DNA from: Allorhizocola rhizosphaerae
GTDB taxonomy: Bacteria; Actinomycetota; Actinomycetes; Mycobacteriales; Micromonosporaceae
NCBI RefSeq assembly: GCF_003426775.1
Contig: NZ_QJUG01000025.1
Coordinates: forward strand, 1 to 53,232
Direction: 5' to 3'
DNA length: 53,232 nt
Both the position numbers and the translations under genes were made by a program. Below, one piece after another: positions 1-9,168 of the stretch (its first letter is position 1; the number at the start of each line of letters is the position of its first letter). The notes beneath the pieces were generated by a model. That model saw nothing but the letters and a program-made list of their open reading frames with translations. It had not been told where the DNA came from and ran no database searches.

Positions 1-2
1 CG

Positions 3-1586
3 CGTGATCTTGACGTGTCCGTGCTGCCCGTCACGGTCACCGTCGAGCGTCCGCGCAATCCGGAGCACGGCGACTACGCCACCAACCTGGCCCTGCAGGT
101 CGCCAAGAAGGTGGGCGTCAATCCGCGCGAGCTGGCCGGCGCGCTCGCCGACCGGCTGCGCGAGCACCGCGGCGTGGCCTCGGTCGAGATCGCCGGGCCG
201 GGTTTCCTCAACGTGCGGGTCGACGCGGCCGCCGCGGGCGAGCTGGCCCGCACGGTGGTCATCCAGGGTCCGGCCTATGGTCGCGGCGAGGCGATGAAGG
301 GCCTTCGGCTCAACCTCGAATTCGTGTCGGCCAACCCGACCGGGCCGATCCATCTGGGCGGGGTGCGCTGGGCCGCCGTCGGCGACGCGCTGGCGCGCCT
401 GCTCAAGGCCGAGGGCGCCGACGTGACCACGGAGTATTACTTCAACGACGCGGGCGCGCAGATCGACCGTTTCGCCAACTCGCTCCTCGCCAGCGCCCGG
501 GGCCTGCCGACCCCCGAGGATGGCTATGCCGGCGCCTACATCACGGAGATCGCAAACGCGATCAAGGCGAAGCACCCGGACGCTGACGATCCCGAAACCT
601 TCCGGGTCGAGGGTGTCGAGCTGATGTTCCAGCAGATCAAATCCTCGCTGGCCGAATTCGGTACCCACTTCGATGTCTTTTTCAATGAAAAGGACCTGCA
701 CACCAGGGGCGAGCTCGAGCTGGCGCTGCGCCGGCTGCGCGAGCAGGGCAACGTTTACGACTCCGACGGCGCAGCCTGGCTGCGCACCACCGATTTCGGT
801 GACGACAAAGACCGGGTGATCGTCCGCAGCAACGGCGACTTCACCTACTTCGCGGCCGACTGTGCCTACTACCTCGACAAGCGCAACCGCGGCTTCGACA
901 AGGTGATCATCATGCTCGGCGCCGACCACCACGGTTACGTCGGGCGGATGCGGGCGCTCGTGGCGTGCTTCGGCGACGATCCCGACCGCAACCTCGAAAT
1001 CCTGATCGGGCAGATGGTCAACCTCGTGCGCGAGGGGGAGCCGGTGCGGATGAGCAAGCGCGCCGGCACGGTCGTCACCATGGAAGACCTGGTCGAGGCG
1101 ATCGGCGTGGACGCCTCCCGCTACGCGTTGGCCCGCTACAGCAGCGACTCGCCGATCGATATCGACATCGATCTGTGGACGCGGGCCAGCCGCGACAATC
1201 CCGTCTACTACGTGCAATATGTGGCCGCGCGCACCGCCGGTGTGGGGCGCCAAGCCGCCGACGCGGGGCTGACCCGCGACACGCACGGCTTCGATCCCGC
1301 CCTGCTCGCCCATCCCAAAGAGCTGGAGCTGCTCAAGGCCCTGGGGGACTACCCGTCCGTCGTGGCCAGCGCCGCGGAGCTGCGCGAGCCCCACCGGGTC
1401 GCGCGCTACCTCGAATCGCTCGCCGGTGAATACCACCGCTTTTATGAGGAGTGCCGGATCCTGCCGCGCGGCGACGAGGAGATCTCCCCGCTGCACGTGG
1501 CTCGACTCTGGCTCAACGACGCCACCAGGACGGTGCTGGTCAATGGACTTGGCCTGCTGGGCGTCACCGCACCAGAACGGATGTAA
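3..1586 (+). CDS. argS: Arginyl-tRNA synthetase (5' end outside window)
   Basis: Class I aminoacyl-tRNA synthetase that charges tRNA-Arg in the cytoplasm. The reading frame is open to the left edge; the conserved N-terminal motif [14 protein letters not shown] appears within the first 25 codons, so only some 25-30 residues are probably missing. The HIGH-box equivalent is [10 protein letters not shown], and the KMSKS region reads VRMSKRAG, without the first lysine, which is common in ArgRS. The C-terminal part is the DALR anticodon-binding domain and ends in APERM, as usual for the family. It is first in a row with lysA, 9 bp downstream, a standard actinobacterial arrangement. Confidence 0.97.
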   Translation, partial: RDLDVSVLPVTVTVERPRNPEHGDYATNLALQVAKKVGVNPRELAGALADRLREHRGVASVEIAGPGFLNVRVDAAAAGELARTVVIQGPAYGRGEAMKGLRLNLEFVSANPTGPIHLGGVRWAAVGDALARLLKAEGADVTTEYYFNDAGAQIDRFANSLLASARGLPTPEDGYAGAYITEIANAIKAKHPDADDPETFRVEGVELMFQQIKSSLAEFGTHFDVFFNEKDLHTRGELELALRRLREQGNVYDSDGAAWLRTTDFGDDKDRVIVRSNGDFTYFAADCAYYLDKRNRGFDKVIIMLGADHHGYVGRMRALVACFGDDPDRNLEILIGQMVNLVREGEPVRMSKRAGTVVTMEDLVEAIGVDASRYALARYSSDSPIDIDIDLWTRASRDNPVYYVQYVAARTAGVGRQAADAGLTRDTHGFDPALLAHPKELELLKALGDYPSVVASAAELREPHRVARYLESLAGEYHRFYEECRILPRGDEEISPLHVARLWLNDATRTVLVNGLGLLGVTAPERM

Positions 1587-1595
1587 TCGACAAGC

Positions 1596-2990
1596 ATGAG
1601 TGGCAGAGCGCACGAGGCGGGTGCGATTCACGGCGATTTCGGCTATCGGGGTCCGGCGTGGCTTCGGGTACCCCCCGATGTCAACGCCCTGATGACCTCG
1701 CTGTGGCCGCAGACCGCGCGCAAGGGCGACGACGACGGGGTGCTGCGGGTCGGCGGCATTCCGGTCACCGAGCTGGCGCGTGAGTTCGGCACGCCCGCCT
1801 ACTTTCTCGACGAGGCCGATTTCCGGGCCCGCTGTGGCGCCTTCAAGAAGGCGTTCGACCGCGCCGATGTGTATTACGCGGGCAAGGCGTTCCTCTGCAA
1901 AGCGGTCGTCCGCATGCTTATGGGCGAAGATTTAAGCCTTGATGTGTGTACCGGCGGCGAGCTCGCGACCGCGCTGAGCGCCGGCATGGCTCCGGCCCGG
2001 ATCGGCTTCCACGGCAACAACAAATCACCACGCGAGCTGGAGCGGGCGCTCGACGCCGGCGTGGGCCGCATCATCGTGGACTCGTTCGACGAGATCGACC
2101 GCCTGACCAGCCTCGCCGAGCGCCTGGGCAAGCCGGCCCGAGTCATGATCCGTGTCACGGTCGGCGTGGAGGCCCACACGCACGAGTTCATCGCGACCGC
2201 CCATGAGGACCAGAAGTTCGGCTTCGGCCTGGCCAGCGGGGCCGCGTTCGCCGCCGCCGAGCGCATCCTGCGCGATGGCGTGCTCGACCTGCTGGGCCTG
2301 CACTCGCACATCGGCTCACAGATCTTCGACGCGTCCGGGTTCGAGGTCAGCGCGCGCCGCGTCCTGGGCCTGCACAAGCGGATCCTCGACGAGCTCGGCG
2401 TCCAGCTGCCCGAGCTGGACCTCGGCGGCGGTTTCGGCATCGCCTACACCAGTCAGGACGACCCGTCCACGCCCGACGATCTGGCCGAGCGCATGTTCAA
2501 GATCGTCAAGGACGAGTGCGCGGTGCTCCAGATCAGAGAGCCGAAGTTGAGTGTCGAGCCGGGCCGGGCGATTGTCGGCCCGTCCATGTTCACCCTCTAT
2601 GAGGTGGGCACGGTCAAGCCGCTCGACGGGCTGCGCACCTACGTCAGCGTCGACGGCGGCATGAGCGACAACATCCGCACGGCCCTCTACGACGCGGCCT
2701 ATTCGGCCACCCTCGCGTCGCGTAGCTCACACGCCGAGCCTACGCTCGCCCGCGTGGTGGGAAAACATTGTGAAGCGGGGGACGTGGTAGTGAAGGATGA
2801 ATTCCTGCCATCGGACATCCGGCCAGGAGATCTTCTTGCGGTGCCCGGCACCGGCGCCTACTGCCGGAGCATGGCGAGCAACTACAACCACGTGCCGAGG
2901 CCGCCCGTGGTCGCGGTGCGAGACGGGCAGGCACGAGTGATCGTGCGCAGGGAGACCGAAGCGGACCTCCTTGCGCTGGATGTGGGGTAG
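1596..2990 (+). CDS. lysA: Diaminopimelate decarboxylase
   Basis: PLP enzyme of fold type III that decarboxylates meso-diaminopimelate to L-lysine, the last step of lysine synthesis. At 464 residues it is normal for the family. The PLP lysine is in YYAGKAF (K97). HSHIGSQ and the glycine-rich GGGFG phosphate-binding segment follow, and GAYCRSM near the C-terminus is the substrate and dimer motif. The ATG start lies 9 bp after argS. hom follows after 8 bp, so argS-lysA-hom is likely one transcript, with lysine and threonine branches of the aspartate pathway together. Confidence 0.97.
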   Translation: MSGRAHEAGAIHGDFGYRGPAWLRVPPDVNALMTSLWPQTARKGDDDGVLRVGGIPVTELAREFGTPAYFLDEADFRARCGAFKKAFDRADVYYAGKAFLCKAVVRMLMGEDLSLDVCTGGELATALSAGMAPARIGFHGNNKSPRELERALDAGVGRIIVDSFDEIDRLTSLAERLGKPARVMIRVTVGVEAHTHEFIATAHEDQKFGFGLASGAAFAAAERILRDGVLDLLGLHSHIGSQIFDASGFEVSARRVLGLHKRILDELGVQLPELDLGGGFGIAYTSQDDPSTPDDLAERMFKIVKDECAVLQIREPKLSVEPGRAIVGPSMFTLYEVGTVKPLDGLRTYVSVDGGMSDNIRTALYDAAYSATLASRSSHAEPTLARVVGKHCEAGDVVVKDEFLPSDIRPGDLLAVPGTGAYCRSMASNYNHVPRPPVVAVRDGQARVIVRRETEADLLALDVG

Positions 2991-2998
2991 GTGCGGAT

Positions 2999-4276
2999 AT
3001 GAGCCAGAGCGTGAAGGTGGCGCTGCTTGGGTGTGGCGCGGTGGGCTCCGAGGTGGTGCGCCTGCTGCATGAGCAGGCCGACGATCTGGCGGCGCGCATC
3101 GGGGCCCCGGTCGAGCTGGTCGGCATCGCGGTGCGCCGGCCCAACCGGGACCGCGGCTTCGACCCGTCGCTGTTCACGACCGACGCGCTCAGCCTGATCA
3201 AGCGGGACGACGTCGACGTGGTCATCGAGCTGGTGGGCGGGATCGAGCCGGCGCGCACGTGGCTGGTCGAGGCCCTCCGCGCGGGCAAGAGCGTGATCAC
3301 CGGCAACAAGGCCCTGCTCGCCGAGGATGGTGGCGCGCTGCATGACGCGGCCAACGAGGGCGGGGCAGACCTGTACTACGAGGCGTCCGTCGCGGGCGCG
3401 ATCCCGCTGCTGCGCCCGCTGCGCGAGTCGCTGCACGGCGACCGCATCACGCAGGTGACCGGGATTGTCAACGGCACCACCAACTTCATTCTGTCCGCCA
3501 TGGACGCCACGGGCGCGGGCTTCAGCGAGGCGCTGGAGGAGGCGACCGCGCTCGGTTACGCGGAGGCCGACCCGACCGCCGATGTCGAGGGTTTCGACGC
3601 GGCGGCGAAGGCGGCGATCCTGGCCAGCCTCGCGTTCCACACGCGCGTCCGGGCCGAAGACGTCTACCGCGAGGGCATCACCGAGGTCACGGCCGCCGAC
3701 GTGGCCAGCGCCAAGGCGATGGGCTGCGTCATCAAGCTGCTGTGCATCGCCAGCCGCACCGATGGCGGCGTTTCGGTGCGCGTGCACCCGGCGATGATTC
3801 CGCGCACGCACCCGCTTGCCAGCGTTGGCGACGCCTTCAACGCCGTTTTCGTGCGGGCGGAGGCGGCCGGGCAGCTCATGTTCTACGGACCGGGTGCGGG
3901 CGGCGCGCCGACGGCAAGCGCGGTGCTGGGCGATCTGGTCGCGGTGGCGCGCAACCGCCTTGCCGGGGTCCGCTCGGCGAGCGAGTCGGTCTACGCCGAC
4001 CTTCCGGTGCGGCCGATGGGCGATGTGTCGACGCGCTATCACATCAGCTTGGATGTGGCCGACAAGGCCGGTGTGCTGGCGGGGGTGGCCGGCGTGTTCG
4101 CCAAGCACGGGGTGTCGATCGCGACGGTGAACCAGTCGGGGCGCGGCGACGATGCCGTGCTCGTCATCGTCACGCACGCGGCGACGGACAAGGACCTGTC
4201 GGCGACCGTCGCAGAGCTGCGCACGCTCGACGTGGTGCGCTCGATCGCCAGCGTGCTGCGGGTCGAGCGGGAGTGA
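2999..4276 (+). CDS. hom: Homoserine dehydrogenase
   Basis: Reduces aspartate semialdehyde to homoserine with NAD(P)H, feeding threonine and methionine synthesis. The Rossmann motif LLGCGAVGSE is at the N-terminus, the catalytic domain contains NGTTNFIL, and the C-terminal 80 residues form an ACT regulatory domain (RYHISLDVADKAGVLAGVAG), normally the site of threonine feedback inhibition. 425 residues, typical for the family. The last codons and the stop lie inside the first copy of a 46-bp tandem repeat that fills the gap to thrC. Confidence 0.97.
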   Translation: MSQSVKVALLGCGAVGSEVVRLLHEQADDLAARIGAPVELVGIAVRRPNRDRGFDPSLFTTDALSLIKRDDVDVVIELVGGIEPARTWLVEALRAGKSVITGNKALLAEDGGALHDAANEGGADLYYEASVAGAIPLLRPLRESLHGDRITQVTGIVNGTTNFILSAMDATGAGFSEALEEATALGYAEADPTADVEGFDAAAKAAILASLAFHTRVRAEDVYREGITEVTAADVASAKAMGCVIKLLCIASRTDGGVSVRVHPAMIPRTHPLASVGDAFNAVFVRAEAAGQLMFYGPGAGGAPTASAVLGDLVAVARNRLAGVRSASESVYADLPVRPMGDVSTRYHISLDVADKAGVLAGVAGVFAKHGVSIATVNQSGRGDDAVLVIVTHAATDKDLSATVAELRTLDVVRSIASVLRVERE

Positions 4277-4428
4277 GCCGTGGTGTGGTCGGGCGGGTGT
4301 GCTGCGGGTCGAGCGGGAGTGAGCCGTGGTGTGGTCGGGCGGGTGTGCTGCGGGTCGAGGGAGAGCGAGCCGTGGCGCGGTCGATGGCAAGTGTTCTCCC
4401 AGCCGAAGGAGAGTAAGCCATGACATGG
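4254..4428 (+). repeat. 46-bp tandem repeat between hom and thrC
   Basis: Two identical 46-bp units (4254-4299 and 4300-4345) are followed by a diverged third unit (4346-4391) and a weak fourth that runs into the thrC ribosome-binding site and start codon. The first unit holds the last hom codons and its TGA. Each unit carries a purine-rich GGAG followed by GTG, or ATG in the last unit, so the copies look like repeated hom-thrC junctions. It probably arose by tandem duplication of the intercistronic region. Confidence 0.85.
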
Positions 4429-5454
4429 CGAGGATTGATTGAGGAGTTCCGCGATCGGCTGCCGGTCACCGCGACGACGCCAGTGATCACTTTGCACGAG
4501 GGCAACACACCTCTGGTACCGGCAAAGGCATTGGAAGAACGCACCGGGTGCGAGGTCTGGCTGAAGGTGGAGGGCGCCAACCCCACCGGTTCGTTCAAGG
4601 ACCGCGGCATGACGGTGGCGGTGTCCAAGGCGGTCGAGCAGGGCGCCAAGGCGATCATCTGCGCGTCGACCGGCAACACGTCGGCCAGCGCGGCGGCCTA
4701 TGCGGCGCGGGCCGGGATCACCTGCGCGGTCCTTGTGCCGCGGGGCAAAATCGCGCTCGGCAAGCTCGCCCAGGCCCTGGTCCACGGGGCAAAACTGTTG
4801 CAGGTGAGCGGAAATTTCGACGACTGCCTCAACCTCGCCGGCAAGCTGTCGCAGGACTATCCGGTGGCGCTGGTCAATTCCGTCAACGTGGACCGGCTGC
4901 ACGGGCAGAAGACCGCGTCGTTTGAAATCGTTGCGGCGCTTGGCGATGCGCCCGACATCCACTGCCTGCCGGTTGGCAACGCGGGCAACATCACGGCGTA
5001 CTGGATGGGATATAAAGAAGATGGCAAGGCGCCGCGGATGTTCGGCTTCCAGGCGGCGGGCGCCGCGCCGATCGTGACCGGGCAGGTGGTCGCCGAGCCG
5101 TCGACGATCGCGACCGCGATCCGCATCGGCAATCCCGCGTCGTGGACGAAGGCGATCGACGCGCGGGACGAGTCGGGCGGGCTCATCGAATCCGTGACCG
5201 ATCGGGAAATTCTTGCCGCATATCGGCTTCTGGCCCGCGAGGTGGGCGTGTTCGTGGAGCTCGGCTCGGCGGCCAGCGTCGCGGGGCTGCTGCAGAGCAG
5301 CGCCAACGGCAAGCTACCGCGGGGCAAGCGGGTGGTGTGCACGGTCACCGGGCATGGGCTGAAAGACCCGGAATGGGCGATCTCCACCGCGCCCGCGCCG
5401 ACGACGATCAACCTGGATCCGTTGGCCGCGGCGAGAGCCCTTAACCTAGCCTAG
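4420..5454 (+). CDS. thrC: Threonine synthase
   Basis: PLP enzyme of fold type II that converts O-phosphohomoserine to threonine. The PLP lysine is in GSFKDRGM (K60), followed by the phosphate/PLP loop [13 protein letters not shown]. 344 residues, the short actinobacterial class. The ATG is preceded by GAAGGAGAG at good spacing. thrB, which normally follows directly, is about 5 kb away. The stop overlaps by one base the start of the next gene (TAGTG), so the inserted membrane-protein gene is translationally coupled to thrC. Confidence 0.97.
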   Translation: MTWRGLIEEFRDRLPVTATTPVITLHEGNTPLVPAKALEERTGCEVWLKVEGANPTGSFKDRGMTVAVSKAVEQGAKAIICASTGNTSASAAAYAARAGITCAVLVPRGKIALGKLAQALVHGAKLLQVSGNFDDCLNLAGKLSQDYPVALVNSVNVDRLHGQKTASFEIVAALGDAPDIHCLPVGNAGNITAYWMGYKEDGKAPRMFGFQAAGAAPIVTGQVVAEPSTIATAIRIGNPASWTKAIDARDESGGLIESVTDREILAAYRLLAREVGVFVELGSAASVAGLLQSSANGKLPRGKRVVCTVTGHGLKDPEWAISTAPAPTTINLDPLAAARALNLA

Positions 5455-6887
5455 TGAAAAAATGGTTGGCCGCCTTCGCGGTGCTGCTCGGCATGCTGGT
5501 GATCCGCAACTGGTTCCTGTTCAGCGCGCCGCTGTATGAGCTCGGCGACACCGGGGCCAACTCCATCATCGTGGGCCAGGCCAAGCACTTCGACCTGTTG
5601 GTGGGCAACTATTCCCGGCAGGGGTTCAACCACCCGGGCCCGGCGTACTTCTACCTGCAGGCGTTCGGCGAATGGCTGTTCCACGACACCTTGAAGATCG
5701 TCCCGACGCCGTGGAACGGGCAGCTGTTCACGCTCTACGCGCTCAACGCGTTCATGTTCGCCACCGTCGTGACGATCATCGGTGGGCGGCGCGGGCCGTG
5801 GGTGCTGCTGGCGCTCATCGCGCTGATCGCGCTCCAGCCGCAGATCATCAACAACGCATGGATGCCGTTCCTTTACGTGCCAACCTTTATGCTGTTTCTC
5901 GTCGCGTGCGCGTCGGTGGCGTCGGGCCGGCCCACCTATCTGTGGGCGGTGGCGCTGGCGGGCGGGTTTCTGGCGCACGGGCACGCCGTGTTCCTGATGT
6001 TCGTGCCCGTGGTGGCGGGCGTAGCGGCGTTCCTGTTCATCCGCGGGCGCGGGTTCAGGTGGCGGGAGTGGCTGCCCGCGTTGGGGATCGTCGCCGTGTT
6101 CCTGTTCCCGATGGTGCTCAACACCGTGCTGCACTGGCCGGGCGAGTTCGGCAAGTATGTGGGCTACGGCAGCTCGTCGAGGGCGGGCGGCAACCCGATC
6201 CTGCACGCGGTCGGATATGTCGCCTGGTATTGGTGGCCGACGAAGTCGGTGCCGGTGGCGCTGATGGGTGTGCTGCCCGTGGCCGCGCTCATCTACGGGG
6301 CCACGCGGGTGAAAGACCCGTTCGTGCGCAGAGGGCTGTGGCTGTCCGCCGTGGTCACGGGGTTGTTCGTGTTCTACGCGTATGCGGGCATCGACTACCT
6401 CGGCGACCCATACATGGGCTTCTTCTACTGGGCGGTGCCGCTGTTCTTCGCCGCTGCCGTGACGATCGGCGCGGTGGACCGGTTTCGCGGGCCGGGGTGG
6501 GCGGTGCAGTGGGCGCCGCTCGTGCTTGTCGCGGTGGTGATGGCGGTCGTGCCGGGGTTTCGTACCATCACCAACGACAACGACCCGGCCGTGCCGGCGA
6601 CCCTTGCGGCGCTCGAAAGCCGGGCCGCCGGGCGGCCGATCGTGGTCGAGATCGGCGGCAGCGACATCGGGCCCGAGTTGCCTGGACTGGCCAAGTGGGC
6701 GCAGCGGGAGGGCATCCGGATGTGCGTGCTCGACCCGCACTGGCAGTTCATCACGACTTCCCAGTTCATATGCACGGATGCCGATGTGGTGCAAGGGTTC
6801 CGGGTCATCCGGGTGAAGCGGGTGCCGGGTCAGGCCCCGATCGGACGCGAGATCGCGAGCATCGGGCACTCGGCGTTCGTGGTGTAG
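5454..6887 (+). CDS. Polytopic membrane protein, GT-C glycosyltransferase-like
   Basis: 477 residues with about ten hydrophobic segments and a C-terminal soluble tail of about 90 residues. The first loop has acidic and aromatic residues (LYELGDTGAN) and a motif, QGFNHPGPAYFYLQ, of the kind found in lipid-linked-sugar GT-C transferases of the PMT/ArnT type, where the first extracytoplasmic loop carries the catalytic Asp. This suggests transfer of a polyprenyl-linked sugar to a cell-surface acceptor; substrate unknown. GTG start overlaps the thrC stop by one base. A permease or flippase role cannot be excluded. Confidence 0.55.
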   Translation: MKKWLAAFAVLLGMLVIRNWFLFSAPLYELGDTGANSIIVGQAKHFDLLVGNYSRQGFNHPGPAYFYLQAFGEWLFHDTLKIVPTPWNGQLFTLYALNAFMFATVVTIIGGRRGPWVLLALIALIALQPQIINNAWMPFLYVPTFMLFLVACASVASGRPTYLWAVALAGGFLAHGHAVFLMFVPVVAGVAAFLFIRGRGFRWREWLPALGIVAVFLFPMVLNTVLHWPGEFGKYVGYGSSSRAGGNPILHAVGYVAWYWWPTKSVPVALMGVLPVAALIYGATRVKDPFVRRGLWLSAVVTGLFVFYAYAGIDYLGDPYMGFFYWAVPLFFAAAVTIGAVDRFRGPGWAVQWAPLVLVAVVMAVVPGFRTITNDNDPAVPATLAALESRAAGRPIVVEIGGSDIGPELPGLAKWAQREGIRMCVLDPHWQFITTSQFICTDADVVQGFRVIRVKRVPGQAPIGREIASIGHSAFVV

Positions 6888-6896
6888 CGTACGTAT

Positions 6897-8108
6897 GTGC
6901 TTTCGGTCCTTACCCGTAACCGGGACTTCCGTCGGCTGTACTTCGCGGAGCTCATCGTTTTCGGCGCCGACTGGTTCGTCATGGTGCCGCTGCTGGTGCT
7001 GCTCAACCAGTTGACCGGTAAGGGGATCTGGGGTGGGCTCGCGCTGGCCGTCGAGACCGGTGTGGTGGCGCTGCTCCTGCCGTTCACGGGGACCATCGCC
7101 GACCGGTTCGACCGCAAGCACATCATGATCGTTGGCAACCTGGCCTCGCTCGCGGCCGTGGGCGGGCTGTTCTTCGTGCGCGGGCCTCTGGCCGGGCCGA
7201 TCGCGCTGATCGCCCTGGCGGGCATGGCGGTGGCCAAGGCGTTCTATTCGCCGGCGGCCAGCTCGGCCATTCCCAACCTGGTCGATCGGGACGATCTGGC
7301 CAGCGCCATGGCGGTCGCGGGCACGACGTGGGGCACGATGACGATCATCGGCTCGTCGGTGGGTGGCCTGCTCACCGCGTGGTTCTCGGCGTACGTGTGT
7401 TTCGGGATCGTCGCTTTTGGACTGGCCGTCGCGGCGCTGCTCACGTGGCGGATCCGGCGGCCGATGCAGGAGGCCGTGCCGAAGGTGGCGCCGCCGCCGT
7501 TCTCCGCGATCCGTGAAGCCCTCGGATACGTGCGGCGCACGCCGAAACTCCTGGCGCTGGTGACCGTCAAGTCCGCGGTGGGCCTGGGCAACGGGGTGCT
7601 CACGACGTTTCCGATCCTGGCGGCCGCGGTCTATGGGGTCGGCGCGCGCGGCCTCGGCATCATGTTCGCCGTGCGGGGGTTGGGCGCACTGGTCGGCCCG
7701 CTGGTGTTCCGGCGCGTGCTCAACCGGCCCAACTGGTTGCTGCCCGGCCTGGCGCTGTCCATGAGCGCCTACGGGTTGTTCTACATTGGAGTGTCGGTTT
7801 CGCCGTGGTTCGGCCTGGTGCTGGTGTTCATCTTCTTCGCTCACCTCGCGGGCGGCGGCAACTGGGTCATGTCGGGATTCGCCATCCAGCAGATCGTGCC
7901 GGACGAGTTGCGCGGGCGGGTGAGCGCGACCGACACGATGGTGGCCATGCTCTCCATAACCGTGTCACAGCTGATCGTCGGGCTGTTCGTGGACTCCATC
8001 CCGCCGCAGATCCTGATCGCCTGCTGCGCGGCGACGACGCTGAGCTACGCCATCGGCTGGCGCCTCGTGACCCGGCGGCTCAATCAGGCTGAGGTTTCAG
8101 CCGTGTGA
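6897..8108 (+). CDS. MFS transporter (EntS/MFS_3-like)
   Basis: 403 residues, twelve predicted membrane segments. The MFS motif A appears as GTIADRFDRKHIM between segments 2 and 3. N-terminal RNRDFRRLYFAE and the later GLGIMFAVRGLGALVGP segment are typical of the MFS_3 drug or siderophore efflux group. GTG start 9 bp after the GT-C-like gene, without a clear Shine-Dalgarno, so translation is probably coupled. The last codons (NQAEVSAV) and the stop run into the first unit of the palindromic repeat array. Substrate not predictable. Confidence 0.8.
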   Translation: MLSVLTRNRDFRRLYFAELIVFGADWFVMVPLLVLLNQLTGKGIWGGLALAVETGVVALLLPFTGTIADRFDRKHIMIVGNLASLAAVGGLFFVRGPLAGPIALIALAGMAVAKAFYSPAASSAIPNLVDRDDLASAMAVAGTTWGTMTIIGSSVGGLLTAWFSAYVCFGIVAFGLAVAALLTWRIRRPMQEAVPKVAPPPFSAIREALGYVRRTPKLLALVTVKSAVGLGNGVLTTFPILAAAVYGVGARGLGIMFAVRGLGALVGPLVFRRVLNRPNWLLPGLALSMSAYGLFYIGVSVSPWFGLVLVFIFFAHLAGGGNWVMSGFAIQQIVPDELRGRVSATDTMVAMLSITVSQLIVGLFVDSIPPQILIACCAATTLSYAIGWRLVTRRLNQAEVSAV

Positions 8109-8356
8109 GAAGGCTCAGGTTTAGCCGTGTGAGAAGGCTCAGGTTTAGCGGTGTGTGAAGGCTCAGGTTTAGCGGTGTGTGAAGGCCGGCGTGACAGCCG
8201 TGTGAGAGGGCTGAGTTTCAGCCGGGTGTGAGGCCCGGGTTTCAGCCGTGTGAGACGGCTGAGATTTCAGCCGTGGGTGAAGGCTGACGTGACAGCCGTA
8301 TGAGAGGCTGACGTGACAGCCCTGTGCAAAGGCTGGCGTGACAGCCCTGTGAGAAT
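8087..8356. repeat. Tandem array of 23-25 bp imperfect palindromes
   Basis: About eleven head-to-tail units with period 23, 24 or 25 bp. Each has a TCAGCCGTGTGAGA(A)GGCTGA-like core that can fold on itself; the unit at 8243-8262 is perfect (TCAGCCGT, 5-nt loop, ACGGCTGA). It lies between two convergent genes, begins within the 3' end of the MFS gene and ends about 4 bp before the stop of the opposing gene. There are no spacers between units, so it is not CRISPR. It may act as a two-way transcription stop or as a repeat family. Confidence 0.85.
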
Positions 8357-8359
8357 GAT

Positions 8360-8842
8360 TCAGGGCGACAGCACGATCTCCGCGACCAGCGGGAGTGTCG
8401 GGCTGACCTGACCGGCCGCCCGCTCGATCGTCACGCCGAGCGCTCGCTTGTCCCGCACCACGCGGAACACCAGTGTGGTGTCGGTCTGATTGGGCTGCAG
8501 CAGGCCGATCGAACGCGAATCGGTGCCCTCCATGAGCCAGATCTGGTAGGCCCGGTCCTGCCCGGTGGGCTTGGCCTCCTTCAACACCACGATCGCGGTG
8601 TCGCGCTGCCACGAGATGATCAGTGTGACCGTGCCGCCGTCGCGCAGCTGCGCCGACTTCAGCGTCGCGTCGGGCGCGGCGAGCACCGCGCGCAGTTCGG
8701 TCTCGTGGTGGTGGAACGTGATCCGCTGCTCCCGCAGGCGCAGCTCCTGCACCACATACATCGCTGAGGCCGCCACAATCGCCGCAACCGCGGGGGCGGC
8801 TGCTTTTCGCGCATTCTGCCGCAACCACGACACCAGGAACAT
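8360..8842 (-). CDS. Membrane-anchored RskA C-terminal-like protein
   Basis: 160 residues: a short basic N-terminus, one membrane segment (about residues 13-31), then an outside domain that resembles the C-terminal domain of anti-sigma-K factors (RskA): RAYQIWLMEGTDSRSIGLL, a later VTIERAAGQ and PTLPLVAEIVLS. The cytoplasmic zinc-binding anti-sigma domain is absent, and there is no ECF sigma gene in the window. It could be a stand-alone sensor domain or a partner of a distant sigma factor. It converges on the MFS gene across the palindrome array. Confidence 0.6.
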   Translation of the reverse strand: MFLVSWLRQNARKAAAPAVAAIVAASAMYVVQELRLREQRITFHHHETELRAVLAAPDATLKSAQLRDGGTVTLIISWQRDTAIVVLKEAKPTGQDRAYQIWLMEGTDSRSIGLLQPNQTDTTLVFRVVRDKRALGVTIERAAGQVSPTLPLVAEIVLSP

Positions 8843-8970
8843 TGAAAGATCTTACTTCTGCCGGTACCGCGATCGGGCGCGCCGGACGCGACTTGTTATC
8901 AAGATGGCGTTTTGTCGCGGCCGTGGCGTGCCCAATCGTCGGATCGTCCAATGTGGACGACGAGCACCGC

Positions 8971-9087
8971 TCACATTGCACGGAGAAGGATGAGCCTGTC
9001 GGCGACCAACGCGGCGGCGATGGCGAGCCCGACGATCAGGGCGCGTGCCCGGCGCCGGCGGCGAAGCCGGCGACCGAACCGGACCAT
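8971..9087 (-). CDS. Possible 38-residue basic single-span membrane peptide
   Basis: Small frame on the minus strand: a strongly basic N-terminus (MVRFGRRLRRRRRARA) followed by a hydrophobic segment (LIVGLAIAAALVADRLILL) and stop. The positive-inside layout with a helix-length hydrophobic run is what a small membrane protein looks like, and a stop lies 7 codons upstream, so the ATG is the only start. There is no convincing ribosome-binding site. The remaining DNA between the RskA-like gene and the SPFH gene (8843-8970 and 9088-9105) shows nothing else. Could be chance. Confidence 0.35.
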   Translation of the reverse strand: MVRFGRRLRRRRRARALIVGLAIAAALVADRLILLRAM

Positions 9088-9105
9088 GACCGACGTCGCG
9101 GCCGG

Positions 9106-9147
9106 TTGTCACGGGCTTGCGTGCCTGCGGTAGCATAGTGATATCAC
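9106..9147 (+). promoter_or_regulatory. Promoter and palindromic operator of the SPFH-RHH pair
   Basis: TTGTCA at 9106-9111 and TAGCAT at 9131-9136 (19-bp spacing) fit a sigma-70 type promoter. A perfect 10-bp palindrome, GTGATATCAC (9138-9147), lies on the expected transcription start, where a bound repressor would block initiation. The ribbon-helix-helix protein encoded second in the unit is the natural candidate to bind it; that link is inference. Confidence 0.5.
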
Positions 9148-9168
9148 ATTGATAGAAGGGTGATGTCA

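Noticed and set aside
4277-4419. Threonine attenuator or riboswitch before thrC.
   Set aside because: The gap is filled by the 46-bp repeats; no leader peptide rich in Thr/Ile codons and no alternative stems are visible.
5451-7844. A 797-codon open frame on the minus strand across the GT-C-like and MFS genes, and similar long antisense frames (for example 2882-4426).
   Set aside because: Shadow frames of high-GC genes: residue composition dominated by Arg/His/Gln, no motifs, and the plus-strand genes have clear family motifs.
8087-8356. CRISPR array.
   Set aside because: Units are directly adjacent with no spacers and are too variable; no cas genes.
8169-8981. Minus-strand frame that reads the repeat array as repeated SHTAET-like peptides.
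   Set aside because: It begins in another frame of the RskA-like gene and gains length only because the repeat lacks stops; no start signal or domain.
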